DNA of 64,000 nt from NCBI RefSeq assembly GCF_004339565.1, contig NZ_SMFZ01000002.1, positions 2,666,001 through 2,730,000 on the forward strand. Reading direction: 5' to 3'. A program made the translations under genes and the position numbers. Positions 42,469 through 52,033 of the stretch are shown here, piece after piece (the stretch's first letter is position 1; every line of letters starts with the position of its first letter). Source of the stretch: Pseudonocardia endophytica (GTDB lineage: Bacteria; Actinomycetota; Actinomycetes; Mycobacteriales; Pseudonocardiaceae). Below the pieces are notes generated by a model, which had not been told where the DNA came from, made no database searches, and saw only the letters and a program-made list of their open reading frames with translations.

Positions 42469-43644
42469 TCAGGCCGCCTTCATGGTCGTCCAGGTCGCCC
42501 ACGGGATCGTCCAGTCGTAGATGTCGCCGTCCGCGGCGGACAGCGTCACCGGGCTGCCGGTGACCTCGACCGGGTCACCGATCAACGTGTCCTCGTAGAA
42601 CGCGTGCGCGTTCTGCTCGTTGATGTTGATGCAGCCGTGGGTCAGGTTCTGCTGCCCGATGGCGTTCAGCGTCAGCGGGTTGAAGTGGACGAACTCGCCG
42701 TTGTTGTTGATCCGGACGGCCCACCGGACGTAGACGTTCGCGTACCCGTAGGCCGGGTTGGACAGGTACTTCACGGGGTCCTTGTTCGTCACGACGTGCG
42801 TGCCGGAGCGGGTGACGAGGTTCAGGTCGTCGCCCATGCCGAAGCTGGCCGGCGCGCGCAGGACCGGCTTGCCGTCGCGGTAGACGACGAGCGTGCGCGT
42901 CGTCGAGTTCGCCTTCGTGACCTGGTTGCGGCCGATGACGAGGTGGTTCGAGACGTCGGCGGCGCCGTAGGTCCCGCCGCCCATGTCGACGCCGAGCAGA
43001 TCGGCCGTCACGTCGACGACCGTGCCCGGCTGCCAGTAGACCTTCGGCCGGAAGTGGATCCGGGATCCGTCGGCGGTGTCCGGCAGCCACGCCCACGCCC
43101 CCTCGTTGGGCCGCGACATGCGGACCGTCAGCGCCCGCTGCACGGCGGCCTTGTCCTTCACCGTCCCGTCGAACTGCAGGACGACGACGGCCGCGACGCC
43201 GACCGTCGTGTTGTCCGCGATCGTGAACCGTGCCTCACGCAGCTGCTGGGGCCGCACCGTCCGGAACGACCCGCGGATCGCGACCGGCTTCCCGTCGTCA
43301 CCGGTCGCCGAGCCGGACCAGGTGTAGGCGTGCCCGTACGCGAGGTTCCCGGTCGTGGACCACGAGGTCCGGTTCGTGGGTCCGGACGCCCCGGCGATCT
43401 TCCTGCCGGTGTCCTCGGTCAGCGTGACGGCCTCCAGCCGGCCGTCGGCGACGTCGATCGTCGCGGGTCGACCGGGGTTCACACCGTTCGCGCCCGGGCC
43501 GGGCGACGCGACGACGCGCGCCGGTCCCGGGGGAGGGGGTGGTGCGGCGGGCGGCACCGGCGGCGGCGCGCCGACGACCCCCGCGAGGGCGACGAGCGCC
43601 ACCAGCAACGCGACCAAGCCGAACAGGCCACGAGTTCCGGTCAC
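42469..43644 (-). CDS. L,D-transpeptidase (YkuD domain)
   Basis: A 391-aa cell-wall enzyme forming 3->3 peptidoglycan cross-links. A hydrophobic signal segment (GLFGLVALLVALVALAG) is followed by a Pro-rich linker, two Ig-like beta domains (residues 60-265) and a YkuD domain. The catalytic motif is NLTHGCININ with Cys nucleophile; Thr replaces the usual Ser before HGC. GTG 43644 has GTGGGGGAACG upstream, and an ATG 15 codons earlier is possible. It resembles mycobacterial Ldt proteins in layout. Confidence 0.9.
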   Translation of the reverse strand: MTGTRGLFGLVALLVALVALAGVVGAPPPVPPAAPPPPPGPARVVASPGPGANGVNPGRPATIDVADGRLEAVTLTEDTGRKIAGASGPTNRTSWSTTGNLAYGHAYTWSGSATGDDGKPVAIRGSFRTVRPQQLREARFTIADNTTVGVAAVVVLQFDGTVKDKAAVQRALTVRMSRPNEGAWAWLPDTADGSRIHFRPKVYWQPGTVVDVTADLLGVDMGGGTYGAADVSNHLVIGRNQVTKANSTTRTLVVYRDGKPVLRAPASFGMGDDLNLVTRSGTHVVTNKDPVKYLSNPAYGYANVYVRWAVRINNNGEFVHFNPLTLNAIGQQNLTHGCININEQNAHAFYEDTLIGDPVEVTGSPVTLSAADGDIYDWTIPWATWTTMKAA

Positions 43645-43895
43645 CGTTCCCCCACCCGAGTTCGTGAGATGTGCACGCAGTGATCTCACTCTTGCTCATG
43701 CGGGTGTCGGCCGCCACGAACGACTCACCCGCTACGTGCTTTGTCCGGACTTCCCACCGCGGCGTCGCCCCCGACGTCGACGTCGACGGTGCTTCGAGAT
43801 CGGCGGGACGGCTCACCGCGTTACCGTCGATCGGGACGCGCCGGTGTGTCGAGCCCGCCGCACACCGCGGCCGGGCAGCGCTCGCCCCGTCCGGA

Positions 43896-46800
43896 TCAGG
43901 CCGACAGAACGGGGTCGCGCTCCCTCCCGAGCCGGACCGGGTCGAGGCCGGGCAGATGCTCGGGACGGTGCGTGACCAGCAGTGCCGTGCGTCCCTCCGT
44001 GGCGGCGATGAGCTCGGCGGACAGGCTGTCGGCGGTGGCCGGGTCGAGGTGGGCGGTCGGTTCGTCGAGCACGAGCACCGGGCGGTCCGCCAGCAGGGCA
44101 CGGGTCACGCCGAGGCGCTGGCGCTCCCCGCCGGAGACGGCGCCGCCGTGCTCGCCGAGCGGCGTGTCCAGGCCGTGCGGCAGCCCGTCGAACCAGGCAC
44201 CGAGACGGGCGCGGCGCAGGACGGCGACCATCTCCTCGTCGGACGCGTCCGGCCGGGCGAGGGCGAGGTTGGCCCGCAGCGTGCTGTCGAACAGGTGGGT
44301 CCACGGCCCGCACCAGGCGATGCCGGCGCGTACGTCGTCCGCGGCCACGGTGGTGACGCCGCGCCCGTCGGCCTCCAGACGACCGCCCGCCGGATCCAGC
44401 GTGCGCAGCATCGTCGCGACCACGCTGGACTTCCCGCTGCCCGACGGTCCGACGAGCGCGACCCGGTTGCCACGCAGGTCCAGGTCGAGGCCGTGGACGG
44501 CGTCGGTGCCCGCGCCCGGCCAGCGCACGGCGAGGTCGCGGGCCCGGAGCTCGTGCGGCGGGTCGACGCGGGCGGCGAGCGGCCGGTCCGCGACGGCGGG
44601 TTCCACCCTGTCCAGCGCGCGGAGGCGTTGCAGCGCAGGCCGGACGGACAGCAGGCGCACCGCGGCGTCGGGCAGGCCGGCCACGACCTCGGCCAGCGCG
44701 AGCGGGGTCAGCACCAGCACGGCGAGTGCCGGGCCGGGCAACGTGCCCGCCCGCAGTGCGACGAGCCCGGCGGCGGCGCAGGCGACGGTCGCGGCACCCA
44801 GACCGGCCGTGGCCAGCGCCTGACCGGCCCCGACCGCCAGCGCCGACCGGCGGCGCACCCGGGCGAGCCGGTCGTCGACCTCGGCCAGCGCGTCGCGGTA
44901 GCGCTCGGCCGCGCCCAGCACGAGCAGCTCCGGTGCGGCCGAGAGCAGCTCGACCGTGCGGGAGGTGACGTCGCCACGCAGCGCGGCGCTCCGGCGTTCG
45001 GTCCGGCGGGCGGTCGCTGCGGCGAGCGCCGGCGCGGCGATCCCGGCGATGCAGAGCCCGCACGCCAGCGCCAGACCGGCGGCGGGACGGAGCAGAGCCA
45101 GGCCGACCGTCGTGGCGGCTCCCACGACCACCGCGGACGCGGCGGGGAGCAGGCTCCGGACGAGGAGGTCCTGCGGCGCGTCGGCGTCCGAGACCAGCCG
45201 GGCCAGCAGGTCGCCGCGGCGCAGGCGGGCCGACGCGGCGGGCCCGAGCGCGACGAGCCGGGCCCAGATACGGGCCCGCTCCGCGCTCCCGGCGCGCAAC
45301 GCCGCATCGTGCGAGACCAGGCGCTCGGCGTAGCGCAGCACGCCCTTGCCGAGTCCGAACGCGCGGACCGCCACGATCGCGACCATCAGCGTCAGCACCG
45401 GAGGCTGCAGCGCGGCCGCCGAGATCAACCACGCCGACGTCGCGGTCAGCGCCACCCCGGAGCCGAGCGCGGCGCTGCCGAGGACCAGCGCGAGCGGCAG
45501 GCGCCACCTCTGCCCGGGCGCCACGAGCGAGGACCACCACGCGGCGGGTGCGGTGAGGGACGGGTCGTCCGCGACGGCAGGCACCGCGACCGCTCCGGCC
45601 GGCGCATCGGCTCGTGCCGCCGGGGCGGGGACGCCCGTGGTCGGGGTCGCCGCCGTGCGCGCGGCGGGCATCGGCACGAGCCCGTCGACCGCGCGGACGT
45701 GTCGTGCCGGCGGGAGCACCGTCAGCACCCGGTCGCACCGGGCGAGGAGCTCCGGCCGGTGGCTGACCACGACCACGGTGCGGCCCATGGCGATGCGCCC
45801 CAACGCCTGCGCGATGTCCACCTCGGTCTCCGCGTCGACGCCCTCGGTGGGCTCGTCGAGCAGGAGCAGCGGACGGTCGGCGACCAGGGCCCTGGCGAGC
45901 GCGACCCGTCGCCTCTGGCCGGTCGACAGCCCGGCCCCGTCCTCGCCGACCGGTGTGTCGAGCGAGACGTCGAGCCCGGCCAGCTCGGCCGCCCGTCCGA
46001 GTTGCTGGACGCCCGCGCCCGGCGAGCCGAGCAGAAGGTTGTCGGCCACCGTCCCGGCCAGCAGCACCGGCCGCTGGTACACCCGCGCGACCCGGCCGAG
46101 CCACGCGTCGCGGTCGATGTCGGACAGGTCAACGCCGCCGACCCGGATCGACCCGGCGTCCGGCGTCCGGAGCCCGGTGATCACGTCGAGCAGCGTCGTC
46201 TTGCCCGCACCGCTCCGGCCCTCGACGCCGAGCAGCGTCCCGGGCGCGATGTCGAGGTCCAGCCCGTCAAGGACCGGTCCGGAGCGGCCGTCGATCCGGA
46301 TGCCGCGCAACCGGATCGTCTCGCCTGCCGGGTCCGGTGCAGGATCCCCGCCGCGGGCGGGCACCGGCAGGTCGATCACCGCGAGCGCGTCGTCGACGGC
46401 CGCGGCGCCCGCCGCGGCGTCGTGGAACCGGGCGCCGACGGCACGCAGCGGCAGGTACACCTCCGGCGCGAGCAGCAGGACGAGCAGCCCGGTGGCCAGG
46501 TCCAACCGGCCGTCGACGAGCCGCAGGCCGATCGACACGGCGACGAGCGCGACCGACAGCGTCGCGACCAGCTCGAGCACGAGCGCGGACAGGAACGCGA
46601 CGCGCAGCGTGCGCATCGTCGCCCGCCGGTGCGCCTCGGCGAGCGCCCGGAGCCGCCCACCCTGGCGGCGGGCCCTGCCGAACGCGACGAGCGTGTCCAA
46701 CCCGGACAGCAGGTCGAGGAAGTGGTGCCCGAGCACGGCCAGCGCCCGCCACTGCCGTCGCGTGCTGCGCTCGGTGTGCAGGCCGACGAGGATCGCGAAC

Positions 46801-47318
46801 ACCGGGATCAGCGGCACGGTGGCGCCGACGATCACGCCGGACAGCCAGTCCGCGGTCAGGATGCGGACCCCGACCACCACCGGCACAACGGCGGCGACGA
46901 GCAGTGCGGGCAGGTACCGCCCGAAGTACCCGGCGACGTCGTCGAGCCCGCGGGTGGCGACGGTGGTGACCTCCGCCGTGGACGGCAGGTCGGGGTGCTG
47001 CGGGCCGAGTCGCAGGACGCGGTCGACGAGCGTGCGCCGCAGCCGTCGCACCACGTCGGCGCCCGCCCGGTGGGCCGCCGCCTCCCCGGCCCAGACGAGC
47101 CCGGCGCGTCCGAGCGTCACCGCCGCGACCCCCGCCAGCGCCGGCGCGAGCGCCGCGAGCCCCGCGCCACCGAGGAACCCCTCGGCGACCAGGCGGGACA
47201 GGAGCTCGGCCTGCACCAGCACCAGCACCGCCGCGACGACGGCGATGCCGGCGCCGAGCACGACGAACCGCCGCGCGGCGGCCGCCTCCCGGAGCAGGCG
47301 GGGGTCGAGGGGCCTCAT
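43896..47318 (-). CDS. cydDC: Fused CydDC thiol-reductant ABC exporter
   Basis: A 1140-aa fusion of the two half-transporters needed for cytochrome bd assembly. CydD-like half: transmembrane domain to about 310, Walker A GRSGAGKTT, signature LSTGQRRRVALARAL, Walker B LLLLDEPTEGVD. A variable Ala/Pro linker follows near residues 550-590. CydC-like half: Walker A GPSGSGKSS, signature VSGGERQRLGVTRAL, LVLDEPTAHLD. Fusion of CydD and CydC is usual in streptomycetes and relatives. The ATGA overlap with cydB completes a cydABDC operon. Confidence 0.94.
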   Translation of the reverse strand: MRPLDPRLLREAAAARRFVVLGAGIAVVAAVLVLVQAELLSRLVAEGFLGGAGLAALAPALAGVAAVTLGRAGLVWAGEAAAHRAGADVVRRLRRTLVDRVLRLGPQHPDLPSTAEVTTVATRGLDDVAGYFGRYLPALLVAAVVPVVVGVRILTADWLSGVIVGATVPLIPVFAILVGLHTERSTRRQWRALAVLGHHFLDLLSGLDTLVAFGRARRQGGRLRALAEAHRRATMRTLRVAFLSALVLELVATLSVALVAVSIGLRLVDGRLDLATGLLVLLLAPEVYLPLRAVGARFHDAAAGAAAVDDALAVIDLPVPARGGDPAPDPAGETIRLRGIRIDGRSGPVLDGLDLDIAPGTLLGVEGRSGAGKTTLLDVITGLRTPDAGSIRVGGVDLSDIDRDAWLGRVARVYQRPVLLAGTVADNLLLGSPGAGVQQLGRAAELAGLDVSLDTPVGEDGAGLSTGQRRRVALARALVADRPLLLLDEPTEGVDAETEVDIAQALGRIAMGRTVVVVSHRPELLARCDRVLTVLPPARHVRAVDGLVPMPAARTAATPTTGVPAPAARADAPAGAVAVPAVADDPSLTAPAAWWSSLVAPGQRWRLPLALVLGSAALGSGVALTATSAWLISAAALQPPVLTLMVAIVAVRAFGLGKGVLRYAERLVSHDAALRAGSAERARIWARLVALGPAASARLRRGDLLARLVSDADAPQDLLVRSLLPAASAVVVGAATTVGLALLRPAAGLALACGLCIAGIAAPALAAATARRTERRSAALRGDVTSRTVELLSAAPELLVLGAAERYRDALAEVDDRLARVRRRSALAVGAGQALATAGLGAATVACAAAGLVALRAGTLPGPALAVLVLTPLALAEVVAGLPDAAVRLLSVRPALQRLRALDRVEPAVADRPLAARVDPPHELRARDLAVRWPGAGTDAVHGLDLDLRGNRVALVGPSGSGKSSVVATMLRTLDPAGGRLEADGRGVTTVAADDVRAGIAWCGPWTHLFDSTLRANLALARPDASDEEMVAVLRRARLGAWFDGLPHGLDTPLGEHGGAVSGGERQRLGVTRALLADRPVLVLDEPTAHLDPATADSLSAELIAATEGRTALLVTHRPEHLPGLDPVRLGRERDPVLSA

Positions 47319-48352
47319 CGCGCCGTGGCCTCCGTCCGTCGCGGGGGCAGCCCGACCTCGGTGCCCACCGTCGAGCGGTCGAGTCGCCTGCGGAACACCC
47401 AGAACGTCCAGGCTTGGTAGGCCAGCACGATCGGCGTGAACACCGCCGCCACCCAGGTCATGATCGTCAGCGTGTACGGCGTGGACGCGGCGTTCGTGAC
47501 GGTCAGGCTGTGGGCCGGGTCCGTGCTGGACGGCATGACGTCCGGGTAGAGCGAGCCGAACAGCGTCACGACGACCGCCACGATCGCGGCGACCGTCGCG
47601 GTGAACGCCCACCCGTCGCGGTCGCGGCCGGCCAGCACGGTTGCGACCACCAGGGCCGCGGCGGCGATCACGACCGGGACGAGGAGCCACGACGGCCCGT
47701 AGCCGAGCGCCGTCCACAGCAGGAACGCGCCGCCGAGCGGGACCACGGCCACGCCCGCCCGGATGGCGGCGGTCCGCGCGCGGACCCGGACGTCGCCGGA
47801 CGTCTTGAGGGCCAGGAACACCGCCCCGTGCAGCGCGAACAGGGCGACGAGCGTGACGCCGCCGAGCAGCGCGTACGGGTTGAGCAGCGTCAGCAGCGTG
47901 CCGGTGTACTCGTGGTCGGCGTCCAGCGGCACGCCGCGCGCCAGGTTCGCGAACGCGACGCCGAACAGCAGGGCGGGCGCGACCGACGACCCGACCAGGA
48001 TCCGGTCCCACACCCGTCGCCACCGGCCGTCGTCGATCTTGTTGCGGTACTCGAGAGCGATGCCGCGCAGGATCAGCGCGACGAGCACCAGCAGCAGCGC
48101 CAGGTAGAACCCGGAGAACAGGCTCGCGTACCACTCCGGGAACGCGGCGAACGTGGCCCCGCCCGCGACGATCAGCCACACCTCGTTGCCGTCCCATACC
48201 GGGCCGATCGTCCCGAGCGCGACACGGCGGTCGGTCTCGTCGCGGGCGACGGCAGGCAGCAGCATGCCGACGCCGAAGTCGAAGCCGTCCAGGACGAAGT
48301 ACCCGGTCCAGAGCACGGCGATGAGCAGGAACCACACGTCGTTGAGGGACAT
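47315..48352 (-). CDS. cydB: Cytochrome bd oxidase subunit II
   Basis: A 345-aa membrane subunit with about eight or nine transmembrane segments. It starts MSLNDVWFLLIAVLWTGYF, and GFDFGVGMLLP and GPVWDGNEVWLIVAGGATFA are the family signatures. It stabilises the heme centres held by CydA. It starts 11 nt after cydA and overlaps cydDC. Confidence 0.95.
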   Translation of the reverse strand: MSLNDVWFLLIAVLWTGYFVLDGFDFGVGMLLPAVARDETDRRVALGTIGPVWDGNEVWLIVAGGATFAAFPEWYASLFSGFYLALLLVLVALILRGIALEYRNKIDDGRWRRVWDRILVGSSVAPALLFGVAFANLARGVPLDADHEYTGTLLTLLNPYALLGGVTLVALFALHGAVFLALKTSGDVRVRARTAAIRAGVAVVPLGGAFLLWTALGYGPSWLLVPVVIAAAALVVATVLAGRDRDGWAFTATVAAIVAVVVTLFGSLYPDVMPSSTDPAHSLTVTNAASTPYTLTIMTWVAAVFTPIVLAYQAWTFWVFRRRLDRSTVGTEVGLPPRRTEATAR

Positions 48353-48363
48353 CGTGGACACTC

Positions 48364-49761
48364 CTAGTAGGACACGGCGAGCGGCCGTGGGGTGTCGTCG
48401 GGATCGAGTGCGTCGGGGTCGACGGGCGGTGCCCCCGCGGCCGCGTAGCGCACCATCAGCACGCCGTTCACCACGGCGAGCACCCCGTAGAGCACGGTGA
48501 GCACGACGAACGAGGTGAGCACCGTCCCGGCCCCGACCGACGGCGAGACCCCGTCGGCGGTGCGCAGGGTGCCGAACACCAGCCACGGCTGGCGGCCCAT
48601 CTCTGTGAAGATCCACCCGACGCTGTTCGCGGCGAACGGGAGCACCAGGCCGACCATGGCGACGATCCAGAACCAGCGCGGGACGTCGCGCCTCGCCCGT
48701 CGCCGCGTGAACCACAGCCCGGCCACCGCGATCAGCGCGGCCAGCAGCCCGAACCCGATCATCAGCCGGAACGTCCAGTACGTCGCCGGGATGTTCGGCG
48801 TGTAGTCGCCCGGCCCGTACCGCGCCTCGGCCGCGGCCTGGAGCTGGTTGACGCCCTCCACCGACCCGTCGAACGAGCCGGTGGCCATGAACGACAGCAC
48901 CCGCGGCACGCGCAGGCTCCAGATCTCCTCCGAGCCGTCCAGCGAACCGATCGTGAACAGCGAGAACGACGCGGGCGCCGCCGTGTCGTAGAGCGCCTCG
49001 GCCGCGGCCATCTTCATCGGCTGCTGCTCGGTCATCAGGCGCGCCTGCAGGTCGCCGGTGACGACCACGCCGAGGCTCGCGATCAGCACCGTGACCAGGC
49101 CGATCCGGATCGACGGCCGGAACACCTCTGCGTCGCGACGGCGGCCCAGGTGCCACGCGCTGATCGCCAGGAGGAACATCCCGGCGGTCACGAAGCAGGC
49201 CATGATCGTGTGCAGGAACGCCCCGACGGCCGTCGAGTTCGTCAGCACGGCGCCGAAGTCGCGGAGCTCGGCGCGGCCCGCCGCGTCGTTCACGACGGAG
49301 CCGACGGGGTGCTGCATCCAGGAGTTCGCGGCCAGGATGAAGTAGGCGGACAGGACGGTTCCGATCGCGGCGAGCCAGATGCAGGCCAGGTGCACGCGCT
49401 TCGGGAGCCGGTCCCATCCGAAGATCCACAGGCCGAGGAACGTGGACTCCAGGAAGAACGCGAGCAGTCCCTCGATCGCCAGTGGGGCACCGAAGATGTC
49501 GCCGACGAAGCGGCTGTAGTCGCTCCAGTTCATCCCGAACTGGAACTCCTGCACGATGCCGGTCACCACACCCATCGCGAAGTTGATCAGGAACAGCCTG
49601 CCCCAGAACCTCGTCATGCGCAGCCAGTGCTCGCGCCCGGTGGCCACCCAGACCGTCTGCATGCCGGCGACCAGCAGGGACAGGCCGATCGTGAGGGGGA
49701 CGAAGAGGAAGTGGTACACGGTGATGACGGCGAACTGCCACCGTGCGAGATCGAGGTTCAT
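48364..49761 (-). CDS. cydA: Cytochrome bd oxidase subunit I
   Basis: A 465-aa quinol oxidase subunit. His17 in TVYHFLFVPLTIG is the heme b595 ligand, the b558 region is in HTIMACFVTAGMF and the Met of NSVGWIFTEMGRQPW. EFQFGMNWSDYSRFVGDIFG is a family signature. The length indicates the short Q-loop form. It would reduce O2 at very low concentrations without proton pumping. It is divergent from a universal stress gene with DosR-like sites between. Confidence 0.95.
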   Translation of the reverse strand: MNLDLARWQFAVITVYHFLFVPLTIGLSLLVAGMQTVWVATGREHWLRMTRFWGRLFLINFAMGVVTGIVQEFQFGMNWSDYSRFVGDIFGAPLAIEGLLAFFLESTFLGLWIFGWDRLPKRVHLACIWLAAIGTVLSAYFILAANSWMQHPVGSVVNDAAGRAELRDFGAVLTNSTAVGAFLHTIMACFVTAGMFLLAISAWHLGRRRDAEVFRPSIRIGLVTVLIASLGVVVTGDLQARLMTEQQPMKMAAAEALYDTAAPASFSLFTIGSLDGSEEIWSLRVPRVLSFMATGSFDGSVEGVNQLQAAAEARYGPGDYTPNIPATYWTFRLMIGFGLLAALIAVAGLWFTRRRARRDVPRWFWIVAMVGLVLPFAANSVGWIFTEMGRQPWLVFGTLRTADGVSPSVGAGTVLTSFVVLTVLYGVLAVVNGVLMVRYAAAGAPPVDPDALDPDDTPRPLAVSY

Positions 49762-49860
49762 CAACCCCTCCAGCGAGGTGCGCCGGACCCTCCGGCGGTC
49801 GGGCACGAGCCTCGCGCCGCGTGCGCCGGCGGGGCAGGGGCCGAGTGATCCGGACGGCCC

Positions 49861-49895
49861 GGACCGAGGTCCCGTCCGGTTCGGGACCCTGGACC
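49861..49895. promoter_or_regulatory. DosR-like boxes upstream of cydA and the stress protein gene
   Basis: Two adjacent sites are present: (c)GGACC-GA-GGTCCC at 49860-49873 and ttcGGGACC-CT-GGACCt at 49880-49896. Both fit the pattern GGGACC-NN-GGTCCC with one or two mismatches. They lie about 100 bp from cydA and 77 bp from the stress gene. Confidence 0.65.
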
Positions 49896-49971
49896 TCCTC
49901 GCGTGGGCCGTGCGACCGCAGTGCCGACGGCGCGGTCGGAGAAGCGTCGTCGGCGTCGAGAGGAGACGACG

Positions 49972-50862
49972 ATGGACGCACAGGCCGAGTGGCCGATCCT
50001 GGTCGGGGTCGACGGGTCCGACACCGCGCTGGACGCGGCCCGTTGGGCCGCCGGGGAGGCGGGCCGCCGGGGACTGCGCCTGCGGCTCCTTGCCGTGACG
50101 GCGTGGACGGTCTACCAGCCTGCCCCGGAGATGCTCGGGCCGGACACCGCGCGGGAGGTCGCGCCGCGGTTCGCCGCCGAGCACCTGGCGCGTGCCCGCA
50201 CCGAGGCGGCCCGGACGCTTCCGGACGACCGGATCGACCAGGACGTGCACAGCGGCTATCCCGCCGAGGTGCTGCGGGAGGAGTCGGCGCGGGCCGCGCT
50301 GCTCGTGGTCGGCAACCGCGGCCGGGGCGGGTTCACCGGCCTGCTCGCCGGCTCGGTGTCGACGACGCTCGCGGCGACGTCGGCCTGCCCGGTCGTCATC
50401 CACCGTGGATCCGCGACGCCGGACGGCCCGGTGGTCGTCGGCGTCCCCCGCTCGGCCGACGGCGACGGGGCGCTGGGGTTCGCGTTCGAGGAGGCCCGGC
50501 TGCGCGGCGCCGACCTGGTCGCCGTGCACGCGTGGAGCGACGCGTTCTTCGATCCGGACCTGGCGGCTCTGGTGGACCGCGCCGCGATCGAGCTCCGCGA
50601 GGCCGCCGCCCTCGCGGACGCGCTGGCGTCATGGCAGGAGAAGTACCCGGAGGTGACCGTCCTCCCGCGACTCGCCGCGGACCCGCCCGCGGCCGCGCTG
50701 GTCCGGGAGTCGGACGGCGCGCAGCTGGTCGTCGTCGGGTCGCGGGGCCGCGGCGCGGTCGCCGGTCTGCTGCTCGGGTCGGTGGGCCGGGCGACCGTGC
50801 ACCACGCGCACTGCCCGGTGGCGATCGTCCGCCCGGCGGGGGAGCCACCGGCCGAGGTCTGA
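49972..50862 (+). CDS. Tandem-domain universal stress protein
   Basis: A 296-aa protein of two USP domains (about 7-142 and 150-290). Each ends with the ATP-binding pattern GxxGxG: VVGNRGRGGFTGLLAGSVS and VVGSRGRGAVAGLLLGSVG. The ATG at 49972 follows GAGAGGAGACGACG. In mycobacteria such two-domain proteins are DosR regulon members, and DosR-like boxes lie upstream here. The likely role is energy or persistence signalling under hypoxia. Confidence 0.9.
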   Translation: MDAQAEWPILVGVDGSDTALDAARWAAGEAGRRGLRLRLLAVTAWTVYQPAPEMLGPDTAREVAPRFAAEHLARARTEAARTLPDDRIDQDVHSGYPAEVLREESARAALLVVGNRGRGGFTGLLAGSVSTTLAATSACPVVIHRGSATPDGPVVVGVPRSADGDGALGFAFEEARLRGADLVAVHAWSDAFFDPDLAALVDRAAIELREAAALADALASWQEKYPEVTVLPRLAADPPAAALVRESDGAQLVVVGSRGRGAVAGLLLGSVGRATVHHAHCPVAIVRPAGEPPAEV

Positions 50863-50882
50863 CGCCGGGCTACGAGACGTCC

Positions 50883-50913
50883 GTGCCGGGCCGGTGATCC
50901 ACCGGCCCGGCAC
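50883..50913. terminator. Bidirectional hairpin terminator
   Basis: A perfect 14-bp stem (gtgccgggccggtg / caccggcccggcac) closes on the loop ATC. It sits between the stop of the universal stress gene and the stop of the convergent nitroreductase gene. Confidence 0.72.
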
Positions 50914-51882
50914 TCACGTGTCGTCGACGATCTCGGCCGTCGCGCGCCGTGGCGTGCCCGGCACCGCGACGCCGTGCCCGAACCGCATCACGACGCGCGG
51001 TGGCCGGGTGCCGCCGAGCAGCCGTCGGACCTGCTCGCGCACGTCCGGCAGCTCGACGAGCTGGGACAGGAACGAGGCGGAGAGCCCGTGCACGGTCGCG
51101 GTCAGCAGCACACGCTGCATCGCCGCGCCGGCCCGGACGTCCTCCCTCGGCCCGTCGGTGTGCACGCTCAGCACGCCGATCAGTGGATCCGGCTCGCTCG
51201 CGGTCGCCGGGGCGGCCGTGCCACCGGAGAAGTCGCGCACGACCCACGCCTGGTTCGGCGCCGGGGCCGGGCCGCCAGCGCGTGCGGGCACGCCGTCGTC
51301 GCGACCGCCGTCGTGGCCGGTCCACGCGGCCAGCTCGGCCGTGAACGCCGGGTCCGCCAGCTGGCGCAGGTGCGCCGCCCGTGCGAGTCGCCCGAGCGCC
51401 GCCCGCTGCTCCGGCGCCGACACGAGGTACAGCCAGGCGCCCTCGTCGAGCGCGGCCCGTCGCAGCGCGAGCTGTTCGGGGGCCCCGACCTCGGCCCCGG
51501 TGAAGGGGTGCCGGTTCGTCCGGCGGTGCCCGACGGCGTCGCGCAGGTGCCGCAGGTCGGGCGTCATGGTGCGACGGCCGCCGTGCCGGACGGCGGCGAC
51601 GAGGGCCGGGTCGTCGCGGTCGGGCAGCACCGACACGAGCGGCCGGACCCCGAGCTCGATCAGCGCGAGCCGCAGGGTGAACAGCGCGGCGCCGCACGCG
51701 ACGCGCATCTCCACGCCGTCCGGGTCGGCGACCGGGAGCCGCCGTGCCGGGTCGGCACGCAGCTCGATCACGTCCGGTCGGACGTGGAACCGCCACGGCT
51801 GGCTGTTGTGCAGCGACGGGGCTCTCGCCGCGGTGGCGACGGCACCTTCGACCTGCGATGCGGTGAGCCCCAATGCTTCCAC
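50914..51882 (-). CDS. Acg-type nitroreductase-fold protein
   Basis: A 322-aa protein with RAPSLHNSQPWRF near the start and GRRTMTPDLRHLRDA, HRRTNRHPF later, matching Acg (Rv2032)-like proteins of the mycobacterial DosR regulon. These have two nitroreductase halves and bind FMN but may sequester it rather than reduce nitro compounds. GTG 51882 has GGAG nine bases upstream. It is divergent from the DosS-like kinase with a DosR-like box between. Confidence 0.82.
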   Translation of the reverse strand: MEALGLTASQVEGAVATAARAPSLHNSQPWRFHVRPDVIELRADPARRLPVADPDGVEMRVACGAALFTLRLALIELGVRPLVSVLPDRDDPALVAAVRHGGRRTMTPDLRHLRDAVGHRRTNRHPFTGAEVGAPEQLALRRAALDEGAWLYLVSAPEQRAALGRLARAAHLRQLADPAFTAELAAWTGHDGGRDDGVPARAGGPAPAPNQAWVVRDFSGGTAAPATASEPDPLIGVLSVHTDGPREDVRAGAAMQRVLLTATVHGLSASFLSQLVELPDVREQVRRLLGGTRPPRVVMRFGHGVAVPGTPRRATAEIVDDT

Positions 51883-51931
51883 GGCGACCACTCCTTCGTC
51901 TCGGGGGTCGAGCGTGCTCGCCCGCGCCTCC

Positions 51932-51958
51932 GGGACCCAGGTCCGAAGGTCCCGGGAC
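51932..51958. promoter_or_regulatory. DosR-like boxes between nitroreductase and dosS genes
   Basis: GGGACC-CA-GGTCCg at 51932-51945 matches the palindrome with one mismatch. Overlapping half-sites GGTCCC (51948-51953) and GGGAC (51954-51958) follow. They lie about 50 bp from the nitroreductase start and 80-90 bp from the kinase start. Confidence 0.7.
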
Positions 51959-52033
51959 GTGGGGGTCGAGTGCCCTGCGACACGGGACCGGGCAGCGCTT
52001 GCCGGTCCGGTGGACCGCTGAAAACCTGAGCGC

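Noticed and set aside
42323..42520. Possible 65-aa gene after the LLM oxidoreductase
   Set aside because: Its last third is antisense to the L,D-transpeptidase 3' end and it has no recognisable domain or good ribosome-binding site.
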